Shown here one piece after another: positions 56,815 to 64,000 of a stretch of 64,000 nucleotides of DNA. How positions within the stretch are numbered: position 1 is the first letter of the stretch; every line of letters starts with the position of its first letter. A model generated the notes under the pieces. It was given only the letters and a program-made list of their open reading frames with translations, did no database searches and was not told the origin of the DNA. This stretch comes from Oscillatoriaceae cyanobacterium M7585_C2015_266 (GTDB taxonomy: Bacteria; Cyanobacteriota; Cyanobacteriia; Cyanobacteriales; Oscillatoriaceae). The position numbers and the translations under genes are program-made. The stretch lies in assembly GCA_015295835.1 (NCBI GenBank), contig DVEG01000020.1, positions 235,709 through 299,708 of the forward strand. Reading direction: 5' to 3'.

Positions 56815-58872
56815 ATGAACAACCTTTGGAAAAAGCCACTTGCCCCACTCCATTTGGAGTATATGATACTGAATAGGGATTTAATCGTGCTGGAGGCTTC
56901 CTCAGGAGTGCAGCGGTTTGCAGAATATCCAGAACGCCCGCTAAAAGGAAAAAATGTTTGTGACAGCTTTCCCGAATTAATAGGCACCGAAGATATCCTT
57001 ATAGCTGTGCTCGAAGGTCAGCAGGAAAGTTTTGAACTAAAAAGTATCGGGCGGTTTTCAGAGTCGGGTTCTCCTCTGTATTTTGATTTTTATGTCAATG
57101 TCTGTGAGATTTATGAGAGTGAAGATAATTGTAAAAATCATTTGGTTGTTTTTATTCAAGATGTAACCGAGCGAATGCTTTTGGAACAAAGATTAGTTCA
57201 AGCAACTAACGAAACAAGTCTGCTGTTGAGCGCTCTTTGTACTTCTCGAAATTATACCAATCGAATTATTAGCTCAATGGCAGATGCATTATTGGTTACT
57301 AATTTAGATGGGTATATAAAAAAAGTAAACCGAGCTGCTTTAAAATTATTTGAATATGAAAAAGAAGAAGAATTAATTGGTAAATCTATATTAGATATTA
57401 TAGATAAAAAATTTTTTCTTTTTCTAAGACAGAATTATGATGTTTTAGCTGAGGGAGAAATATTAAATAATCTAGAAGTAGTCTGCAAAACCAAAAGTGG
57501 GAAAAAGATATTTATAGAATTTTCCTGCTCCACAATTGAAACTGAAACAGAAGATATTCGAGATTTTCTTTATATAGGTAGAGATATCACCGAACGCCTG
57601 CGAATGCAACAGCGGCAAGCAGCACAATATGCCACAGCAAGAGTTCTTTCAGAATCAGCTACTATACAGCAGGCGCTACCAAAAATTTTGATTGCAATCT
57701 GCGAAAGCTTAGGATGGACTGTAGGGGAAATTTGGATGCCATCAGAATCAGGTGATGGCTTTTCAGGGAATAGTACTTATCTTCGCTGTGTAGAAATTTG
57801 GTCAAAACCCGAAATTACATCAGAATTTGTAGAAATTGCCAAGCAATTTACTAGGAAGCCAGGGGAAGGGTTAGTCGGGCAGGTTTGGATAACTGGTCAA
57901 CCTCAATGGATGGATGATATCGCTAGCAGTACTAATGTCATTCGCAAGGAAATCGCTCTCAGAGAAGGGTTAAAGGTTGCTTTTGCTTTTCCTATTCCCG
58001 GAGAGGAGAAAATCCTGGGGGTGATGCTATTTTTCGCGCGCGATGAACACCCTTTCGATGCAGATTTAAAAAAAACAATGACTACGATTGGTAGCCAAAT
58101 CGGTCAGTTTATCAAACGTAAACAAGCAGAGGAGGCGTTGCGCCGCCAACAAGAAAAAACTGATCATCTCCTTCTTAATATTCTGCCAGAACCGATTGTC
58201 AATCGCCTTAAACAAGAACCAAGTACTATTGCAGAAGATTTTACTGATGTTACGGTTCTGTTTGCTGATATTGTCGGCTTTACGCAAATATCTTCTTATC
58301 TTTCTCCTATTCAACTTGTGAGCTTGCTCAACCAAATTTTCTCAGCCTTTGATCGTCTGACTGAACAGTATGGTTTGGAAAAAATTAAAACGATTGGGGA
58401 TGCCTATATGGCAGTGGGCGGGCTGCCTTTGCCTCGAAAAGATCATGCTGAAGCGATCGCTGATATGGCAATTGACATGATGGCGGCGCTCGAAGATTTT
58501 AATAAGAAAAATAATCAAAACTTCAGCATCCGCATTGGCATTCACAGTGGCCCAGTGGTAGCTGGGGTGATTGGGCTCAAAAAGTTTATTTATGATCTGT
58601 GGGGTGATACGGTAAATACTGCTTCTCGCATGGAATCCCACAGTTTAGCGGGGCGAATTCATGTAAGCGAAGCTACCTATCAACTCTTGAAGGAGCGTTA
58701 TTTGTTTGAGCCAAGAGGTGTTATCCATGTTAAAGGTAAAGGGGAAATGACGACTTATTTTCTTATCGGTAGAAAAGATAAGATTTGTTCTGAAAGTCAG
58801 GAATTGCAAAATTTATATTACACCACTAAGTGTTTAATTGAAAAGATAGAGGAGCATTTGAAAGATATTTGA
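56815..58872 (+). CDS. PAS-GAF class III adenylate cyclase
   Basis: 685 residues. Order: PAS-like sensor (1-115; homologous to the preceding kinase), PAS (about 150-265), GAF (about 280-440), a short coiled coil with the LLNILPEPIV signalling segment (about 450), and a class III cyclase domain (475-660). All catalytic residues are present: metal-binding D485 (LFADIVGF) and D529 (TIGDAYM), adenine-selecting K525 and D594 (YDLWGDTVN), transition-state N601 and R605. So it should make cAMP rather than cGMP. Soluble. Last gene of the block; the terminator after it belongs to alaS on the other strand. Confidence 0.94.
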   Translation: MNNLWKKPLAPLHLEYMILNRDLIVLEASSGVQRFAEYPERPLKGKNVCDSFPELIGTEDILIAVLEGQQESFELKSIGRFSESGSPLYFDFYVNVCEIYESEDNCKNHLVVFIQDVTERMLLEQRLVQATNETSLLLSALCTSRNYTNRIISSMADALLVTNLDGYIKKVNRAALKLFEYEKEEELIGKSILDIIDKKFFLFLRQNYDVLAEGEILNNLEVVCKTKSGKKIFIEFSCSTIETETEDIRDFLYIGRDITERLRMQQRQAAQYATARVLSESATIQQALPKILIAICESLGWTVGEIWMPSESGDGFSGNSTYLRCVEIWSKPEITSEFVEIAKQFTRKPGEGLVGQVWITGQPQWMDDIASSTNVIRKEIALREGLKVAFAFPIPGEEKILGVMLFFARDEHPFDADLKKTMTTIGSQIGQFIKRKQAEEALRRQQEKTDHLLLNILPEPIVNRLKQEPSTIAEDFTDVTVLFADIVGFTQISSYLSPIQLVSLLNQIFSAFDRLTEQYGLEKIKTIGDAYMAVGGLPLPRKDHAEAIADMAIDMMAALEDFNKKNNQNFSIRIGIHSGPVVAGVIGLKKFIYDLWGDTVNTASRMESHSLAGRIHVSEATYQLLKERYLFEPRGVIHVKGKGEMTTYFLIGRKDKICSESQELQNLYYTTKCLIEKIEEHLKDI

Positions 58873-58906
58873 TAAAAAAATAAAGAGGGCACGCCGTCGC
58901 GCCCTC
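58873..58906 (-). terminator. Terminator of alaS
   Basis: On the minus strand GAGGGC pairs with GCCCTC around a CG-rich loop, followed by TTTATTTTTTT. It lies 13 bases after the alaS stop and may also limit read-through from the cyclase gene. Confidence 0.85.
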
Positions 58907-58919
58907 CTGAATTGAGGGA

Positions 58920-61547
58920 TTATTTCAGCCCTGTGAGTAACTGCAAGCGCGCGTTAGAAAGGGCCAAAGATAACTGTTGAGGGTCACGACCCCCTGCTTG
59001 TGCAAGATGAGGGCGCCCGCCACCGCCACCGCCACAAATTTTAGCGATCGCGCCGATAAATTTACCAGCCTGTAATCCTTTCTTATTGACATCAGGGCTA
59101 AAAGCGGCGACAAAATTTACCTTATTGGTTTCTGGTACAGAAGCCAAGACTACGGCGCCATTGCCGAGTTTGTGCAGCAGTCGTTCGGCAGCAGTTTTGA
59201 GAGCTTCAGCTTCTACGTCTTCCAACTGGGCGACGAGAATTTTGAAATCGCCAACAGATTCAGCTTGTGATAAAAGTTGGTCGGATTTAGCGAGCGCCAA
59301 TTCGGCTTTCAAAGCTTCTAATTGCTTGAGGGCTTTTTTGAGGTCATCTTGCAGACTCTCTACCCGTGCCGGGATTTCCTCTGGTTTAATTTTGAAGCGC
59401 TCGCTGAGTTCTTTTACGATTTTATCCCGGACATTTAAGTAGTCTAAGACAGCAGGGCCTGCTACTGCTTCGATTCGCCGCACTCCCGAAGCAATACCGG
59501 TTTCGGAGATAATTTTGAAGACGCCAATTTCTGCAGTATTGTTGACGTGGGTGCCGCCGCACAATTCCATAGATACACCGGCATAGTCAACGACGCGCAC
59601 AATATCGGCATATTTTTCACCGAACATAGCGAGCGCGCCTTTGGCTTTGGCTTCTGCTAAGGGCATTTGCGTTATCTGAGCTTGGTGGGCTTCAGCAATC
59701 CAGATATTTACTTGTTCTTCTACTTGCTGTAATTCTGTAGGGGTGAGGGGGCGGGGGCAGTTGAAATCAAAGCGTAGGCGATCGAAGGCAACTAAGGAAC
59801 CCGCTTGGGAGATTGAATCATCGACTAATTTTTTCAGAGCAGCTTGCAATAGGTGGGTTGCGGTGTGGTTAGCTTGGGCACGACGACGACAAGCCAAGTC
59901 GATTTGAGCGGTAACGTTATCGCCGGTACGTAGGGTGCCACGTTCGATGCGTCCAAAATGGACGAAGAAATCGGATTCTTTTTTTACGTCTTCGATGCGC
60001 ACTAAGACATCTTTGCCGCTGAGATAGCCGCGATCGCCGATTTGTCCGCCTGACTCAGCGTAAAATGGGGTGCGATCGAGTACTATTTGTATTTGTTCAC
60101 CTGCCTTAGCCTCATTGATTATTTTTCCGCTTGATAAAATAACGATGACTTCTGCTGAGGCAATTGCTTGGCTGTAGCCGACAAACTCTGTAGCGCGGAT
60201 ATGTTCGGCGAGTTTATCGAGAGAACCCTGTACTGTTAAATCGATGGTTTCGCGGGCTTCTTTGGCGCGTTCGACTTGTTGTTTCATAGCCGCATCGAAG
60301 CCGGCAACGTCTACGGTGATGCCTTGTTCGGCGGCGATTTCTTGAGTAAGTTCTAGGGGGAAGCCGTAGGTATCATAGAGGGTGAAAGCATCGACGCCGG
60401 AAATTTGTTTTGGTTTTTTCGCTAGTATTTCGTCGAGGAGTTTCTCGCCGCGTTCTAAGGTTGTTAGGAAGCGTTTTTCTTCGTGTTCGATTTCGGCTTT
60501 TATTTGGGATTCTTGGGCACGAAGGTTGGGATAGGTGGTTTCTCCGAGGGCGAGCGCTGTTTCTGCTACTCGAGAGGCAAACAAGCCTTCGATGCCAATT
60601 AAGCGCCCGTGACGTACTATTCGGCGAATCAAGCGTCGTAGAATATAACCGCGCCCGATATTGGATGTGCGGATGCCGTCCGCTATCATGTGGACTACAG
60701 CTCGGATGTGATCGCCAATGACTTTTAAGGAAATTTTGGTTTTTTCGTCGGCTTTGGTGTAGTCAATCCCGGCTATTTGGGCGGCGGTTTTGATGATTGG
60801 GAAAATTAAGTCGGTTTCGTAGTTGTTGGCAACCCCCTGAAGGATTTGCGCCATTCGTTCTAAACCCATGCCGGTGTCGATGTTTTTGCTTTTCAGGGGG
60901 GTGAGGTTACCTTCGGCATCCCGGTTGTATTCCATGAATACTAGGTTGTAGAACTCGATGAACCGGGTGTCATCTTCTAAGTTTATGTTATCGTCGCCGA
61001 GTTCTGGATGAAAGTCGTAGTAAATTTCGGAACAAGGGCCACAAGGTCCAGTGGGGCCAGAGGCCCAGAAATTGTCCTCTTCTCCCATGCGTTTGATACG
61101 GGCAGAGCAGATGCCGATTTTATCCCGCCAAATGGTATAGGCTTCCTCGTCTTCGCGGAAGACGCTGACAACGAGGCGTTCTTTGGGCAATCCGAAAACT
61201 TCGGTGGTGAGTTCCCAACCCCAGGCGATCGCTTGTTCTTTGAAGTAATCGCCGAAACTGAAGTTTCCCAACATCTCGAAGAAGGTGTGGTGTCTGGCGG
61301 TGCGCCCGACGTTTTCGATGTCGTTGGTGCGGATGCATTTCTGGGAGGTGGTGACGCGTTTGTATGCCGGTGTCTTCTGCCCTAAGAATATGGGCTTGAA
61401 GGGCAACATGCCTGCGATCGTCAGCAGCACCGTGGGGTCTTCCGGCACTAAAGAGGCACTGGGCAAAACTTTATGCCCTCTTTTGGCATAGAAGTCTAGG
61501 AATTTTTGCCGGATTTCACTACCGCTGAGGGATTGGAAAGAAGACAT
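58920..61547 (-). CDS. alaS: Alanyl-tRNA synthetase
   Basis: 875 residues, full length. It charges tRNA-Ala and removes mischarged Ser or Gly. Class II catalytic domain at about 1-240 ([62 protein letters not shown]). The editing domain has the zinc-binding HTATH and CGGTHV motifs (about 560-670). The C-terminal coiled coil and DHHA1 domain ends in the glycine-rich [16 protein letters not shown]. Start ATG 61547. Confidence 0.98.
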   Translation of the reverse strand: MSSFQSLSGSEIRQKFLDFYAKRGHKVLPSASLVPEDPTVLLTIAGMLPFKPIFLGQKTPAYKRVTTSQKCIRTNDIENVGRTARHHTFFEMLGNFSFGDYFKEQAIAWGWELTTEVFGLPKERLVVSVFREDEEAYTIWRDKIGICSARIKRMGEEDNFWASGPTGPCGPCSEIYYDFHPELGDDNINLEDDTRFIEFYNLVFMEYNRDAEGNLTPLKSKNIDTGMGLERMAQILQGVANNYETDLIFPIIKTAAQIAGIDYTKADEKTKISLKVIGDHIRAVVHMIADGIRTSNIGRGYILRRLIRRIVRHGRLIGIEGLFASRVAETALALGETTYPNLRAQESQIKAEIEHEEKRFLTTLERGEKLLDEILAKKPKQISGVDAFTLYDTYGFPLELTQEIAAEQGITVDVAGFDAAMKQQVERAKEARETIDLTVQGSLDKLAEHIRATEFVGYSQAIASAEVIVILSSGKIINEAKAGEQIQIVLDRTPFYAESGGQIGDRGYLSGKDVLVRIEDVKKESDFFVHFGRIERGTLRTGDNVTAQIDLACRRRAQANHTATHLLQAALKKLVDDSISQAGSLVAFDRLRFDFNCPRPLTPTELQQVEEQVNIWIAEAHQAQITQMPLAEAKAKGALAMFGEKYADIVRVVDYAGVSMELCGGTHVNNTAEIGVFKIISETGIASGVRRIEAVAGPAVLDYLNVRDKIVKELSERFKIKPEEIPARVESLQDDLKKALKQLEALKAELALAKSDQLLSQAESVGDFKILVAQLEDVEAEALKTAAERLLHKLGNGAVVLASVPETNKVNFVAAFSPDVNKKGLQAGKFIGAIAKICGGGGGGRPHLAQAGGRDPQQLSLALSNARLQLLTGLK

Positions 61548-61664
61548 AAGGTCAAAAAATAACGAATGTGGATCGGTTTTTTATTCATTGTTACATCCGT
61601 TATCCGCCTGTTGCTTCGATTGCCACTTTTTCAAGTTTTTTTTGTAAATTTTTGTAAAAAGTAC

Positions 61665-61693
61665 TTGCGCGTTTGAAATGGCGGTGATAACTT
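61665..61693 (+). promoter_or_regulatory. Promoter of the first tandem non-coding RNA
   Basis: TTGCGC (61665-61670), exactly 17 bases, then TAACTT (61688-61693). Six bases later the predicted transcript starts AGACACC at 61700. The same arrangement is found at the second RNA. Confidence 0.7.
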
Positions 61694-61699
61694 TAGACT

Positions 61700-62014
61700 A
61701 GACACCAAAAGAACAGCAAAAAGTTCTAACTAACCAAAGGACTTAGACCGGTGTCATCTGTCGAAAGTCCACCGCAGTTGAACCTCGGCCAGCACGTAGG
61801 AAGTAGAGGTAACGCCCTAATAAGAAGGCAATGCCCAACCGATACGCTCCGGAAGAAAGCGACAGTGCTGAGTAAGCTAGTAGGCAACCTGCGTAATATG
61901 TAAACCCTAGTTGTTGATTATTTTCTCTTTATTTCTTTTTCGTTTAATTAATTTAACTGGTTGAAAAATCAAATCTTTCCCTATAGGGTTCAGTCAATTC
62001 TGACTGAACCTTTT
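61700..62014 (+). ncRNA. Structured non-coding RNA, copy 1 of a tandem pair
   Basis: Predicted transcript of up to about 315 bases from AGACACC at 61700 to the T-run after the terminator at 61987-62014. GACACC near the 5' end can pair with GGTGTC (61750-61755). A small hairpin AGAAC/GTTCT lies in between. GGACTT (about 61738-61743) can pair with AAGTCC (about 61765-61770), overlapping the first pairing and suggesting a pseudoknot. Downstream parts (CGCT-CCGGAAGA-AAGCG near 61847) form more hairpins. No coding frame of note. It is not tRNA, tmRNA, RNase P RNA or SRP RNA by the motifs I know. Confidence 0.6.
61987..62014 (+). terminator. Terminator of the first tandem RNA
   Basis: GGTTCAGTCA (61987-61996) pairs perfectly with TGACTGAACC (62001-62010) around a four-base loop, followed by TTTT. 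Confidence 0.85.
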
Positions 62015-62062
62015 GAGTTGTCAGGGTAAGGCGAGAAAATTATAAATTTTTGTAAAAAGAAC

Positions 62063-62091
62063 TTGTCGCTTCCAAAAAAAGGTTCTAGCTT
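62063..62091 (+). promoter_or_regulatory. Promoter of the second tandem non-coding RNA
   Basis: TTGTCG (62063-62068), exactly 17 bases, then TAGCTT (62086-62091), with the predicted start AGACACC at 62098. The upstream TTTTTGTAAAAAG is shared with the first promoter. Confidence 0.7.
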
Positions 62092-62097
62092 AATACT

Positions 62098-62292
62098 AGA
62101 CACCATCCAAGATGTAACAATTTAGAGTTGAGGAGAAGGGATTGAACTAAATTGTCGAGTTGAGGGGGGAGCTAGGGTTAGGGTGTCTCCTGTCTAGAGT
62201 CCAACCGAAATCTTCTTCTTTTAGTTGTAAACCGATTTGTCGAACCATAGGTAGAGGGCCTGACCAAAAGGGGTTAGGCCCAAAAAGTTTTT
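62098..62292 (+). ncRNA. Structured non-coding RNA, copy 2 of a tandem pair
   Basis: Predicted transcript of about 195 bases. It starts with the same AGACACC; GACACC can pair with GGTGTC (62182-62187). Between them is a nine-base-pair hairpin ACAATTTAG/CTAAATTGT (62117-62125 with 62147-62155). After GGTGTC the sequence runs TCCTGTC, then TAGAGTCCAACCG, clearly homologous to copy 1 (ATCTGTC, then GAAAGTCCACCG). A terminator-like hairpin GGGCCTGACC/GGGGTTAGGCCC (62256-62281) ends it, with a T-run shifted by six bases. Family not recognised. Confidence 0.6.
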
Positions 62293-62319
62293 ATTAAGAT
62301 GAAGGGAATTGGTAAGCTA

Positions 62320-62475
62320 CTAACAGGCTATTAATATTCCACCGATGAGTAGGAAAGGCAACCCAAGGAAAAGTCCGATTCCAGGAATCAGAAAGGTGGG
62401 GATGCTTCCTAGGAGGATGAAGCCTAAGCCGATGCTTTTGCGAATGACTCTGAATAAACAACCAAAGATTTTCAT
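62320..62475 (-). CDS. Small membrane protein, 51 residues
   Basis: From ATG 62475 (MKIFGCLFRVIRKSIGLGF), with AAGGTG eight bases upstream. Two hydrophobic segments fill most of the chain, separated by a turn with PGIG: roughly residues 15-28 and 31-49. A basic N-terminus suggests an N-in topology. It lies convergent to the tandem RNAs. The good start signal and the membrane pattern support a real gene. Function unknown. Confidence 0.6.
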   Translation of the reverse strand: MKIFGCLFRVIRKSIGLGFILLGSIPTFLIPGIGLFLGLPFLLIGGILIAC

Positions 62476-63163
62476 ATTTTCACCTTTTGATGTTGAGAAA
62501 AGATAAGCTGACACGCTTGCGTGCGATCGCTTGCTAAGCGGAGGGTGCCAATTTTAATTTTAACCTCCTACATTGTCTTATTTTCACCAAGTATATAATA
62601 AAGATCCCTACCGTTTCATGTCAAGTCATTTTCTTTAAAATAAAATCAGTAATTGCCGCTTTTCAAGCTTAACATCAGTAGGAAAGCTGGCACATAATAT
62701 TAAAAATTAAGGGAATTTATGGAAGGCGATCACTTTTAATATTAGTAGATATTTAATCCGCCTACGAATGCGTAGTAAATTTTGTGATAGAATCTTTGTG
62801 TCAGGTAATTTGCTGAAAAAAGAAAAAGCTGTTGGAGAGGGCGGCAATTCCCCCAAAACAATGAATCAGTAATCAGTAAGCCGCCTTTCTCCTTACTTGA
62901 AAGCAGGCATTGAATAAATTATCGCCAAAACAACCTTTGCCGCCTGGTGGATTAATAACTCGCACCGAACCAGCGAATGCTATTTTGCTCGCTCTTAACC
63001 ACGTACTATAAAGCTTTACTGGCACAGTTGCCGGGAATGCCTCGGCGCAGGCGACTCCATAACAGTAAAACTTCCCTCTTTTCTGAGCTGAAAAGCTCAT
63101 TCGTTTTTACTTAAAAAGAAAGAAGGAAAATAAATTCGCGCTCGCCCTCAGTTAGGTAGGAAG
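62476..63163. other. Non-coding or degraded sequence between small membrane gene and IS630 fragment
   Basis: No gene I can support. A 75-codon frame on the minus strand (62873-63100) has an odd composition and no family resemblance, and may be a degraded element. The DDE half of the IS630-type transposase, expected here, is not present. Confidence 0.4.
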
Positions 63164-63682
63164 TCACTCCAAACTAGCCGATGGCGATGAAACCACTTTT
63201 GACGCGCTGATTACCTCCTCTTCTTTATCCTTTTTAACACTAGAATGCCTTGAGGCTTTCAACTTACCTTTTAGCTTGTAGCGAACGGTGCGATAGACAG
63301 CGTGATATTCCACTTCAACCCCGCACTCGTCTTTCAACCACTGCTGAATTTCCCCATAACTTTTAAATCCGTCCGATTCCTGTAGCTTTTGCTTGAGTTT
63401 TTCCAGCACCCCAGGTGGAATCGTCAGGGGACGACCCGCAGGTTTATACAGCTTCAGTAAGCCATCTAACCCTTTATGCTTGTACTTCTGAAACCAGCGA
63501 TAAATCGTTGAAGTATCTCTAGCCAGCATTTTAGAAAGAGCTTCCAGAGTAGTAACTTGCCCTGACTTCAGCAAGTACAATGCTTGGATTCTTTCTTTTT
63601 TTTGTGTATTGCTCTGTTTCCTGAGCAGGGTTTTTAGATCTTCGGCGCTTTCTTTGATCTCTATATTAATAGTATTCGCCAT
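63164..63682 (-). mobile_element. IS630-type transposase, N-terminal HTH part only
   Basis: 172 residues. Residues about 20-75 form a helix-turn-helix (TTLEALSKMLARDTSTIYRWFQKYKHKG), and about 90-145 the second winged-helix part typical of IS630 orfA (PPGVLEKLKQKLQESDGF, KSYGEIQQWLKDECGVEVEYHAVYRTVRYKLK). The DDE catalytic half is usually reached by frameshift into a second frame; nothing similar follows here. The C-terminal 25 residues (Lys/Glu then Ser/Val-rich) look unrelated to the family, suggesting truncation. No terminal inverted repeats were identified. Probably an inactive remnant. Confidence 0.75.
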
Positions 63683-64000
63683 GTTACACGTTCTCTTAGA
63701 GGATTAAATCCGCCTAACTCATGCAAGTATACCATAAATAGGGTAACCCCTACTGCCTGGTGCAGCGGCACGACTGATCAATTTTTAGACGCGGTGCGGT
63801 GATTTACCGCCCGCAAGAGGAAGATGCACTTTCTGATCCTGGATCGATTCCCTAGCGGGGAGAAACTGTCCCGCAAATAGGCACGCTCAGCTTCCCGAAA
63901 TAAGACTTATCTTAATTTTAGATTTTAAATTTTAGATTGACCAGACGGCAAACTCCCCGCTCATGTTTTATTCAAGAGGCAAATAGACTGGTTTTGAATG
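63683..64000. other. Non-coding right end of window
   Basis: No coding frame or RNA gene recognised in these 318 bases. A repetitive ATTTTAGATTTTAAATTTTAG stretch near 63915-63936 is AT-rich. The left boundary of any further element lies outside the window. Confidence 0.4.

Noticed and set aside
61847..61870. CCGGAAGA-AAGCG in tandem RNA 1 suggested SRP (4.5S) RNA
   Set aside because: The required GTCAGG upstream and CAGCC downstream parts of SRP domain IV are missing.
62873..63100. 75-codon minus-strand frame as a gene
   Set aside because: No homologous motif, no start signal, and it lies beside a transposase remnant. Kept only as a possible degraded element.

Overview
The window is cyanobacterial. 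It carries many HIP1 octamers (GCGATCGC). It has the ferredoxin-dependent nitrate assimilation cluster in the order nirA-nrtA-nrtB-nrtC-nrtD-narB, homologues of the algal plastid genes ycf35 and ycf46, a cyAbrB regulator and the long hibernation factor LrtA/Hpf. A nitrite reductase ending in a ferredoxin domain is known from Plectonema-type filamentous species, so an Oscillatoriales-like host is my guess; the species is not determined. I see no prophage, CRISPR array or rRNA. The only mobile-element trace is an IS630-type fragment near the right end.

Layout. 0-4 kb: a gene tail, a coiled-coil protein, ligA and an HtrA protease. 4.2-10 kb: a decayed Crp-family pseudogene, then DUF2997, a membrane-anchored HTH/GrpE-like protein, a short Hsp70 and a response regulator on the plus strand, facing Ycf35 and the AAA ATPase Ycf46 on the minus strand. 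10.3-21.8 kb: the nitrate/nitrite operon and cobA, which makes the siroheme precursor NirA needs. Both nirA and cobA have a full NtcA-type promoter. 22-31.5 kb: Rieske protein, Uma2-like protein, two phosphoesterases, cyAbrB, PrxQ, Hpf with a folded leader, LipB, SSB and CobH. 31.7-45 kb: tandem ArsA-type ATPase, Cdc48-like ATPase, CysQ-like phosphatase, TPR-M48 membrane protease, a class I lysyl-tRNA synthetase, MazG, DUF2227, tRNA-Val and GatB.

45-59 kb is a seven-gene, same-strand signalling block: coiled-coil protein, a transmembrane protein with a GTPase-partner-like domain inside and BON/OmpA domains outside, a Ras/Arf-like GTPase translationally coupled to it, a 1614-residue hybrid histidine kinase, a receiver-kinase, a PAS kinase, and a PAS-GAF adenylate cyclase. 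The last two share a homologous N-terminal sensor. The arrangement suggests that envelope sensing, a small GTPase, phosphorelay and cAMP are linked; this is inference.

59-64 kb: alaS, then two adjacent homologous non-coding RNA genes that I do not recognise, each with its own promoter, followed by a 51-residue membrane protein and the IS630 remnant. The tandem RNAs and the GTPase/cyclase block are the best candidates for undescribed biology.
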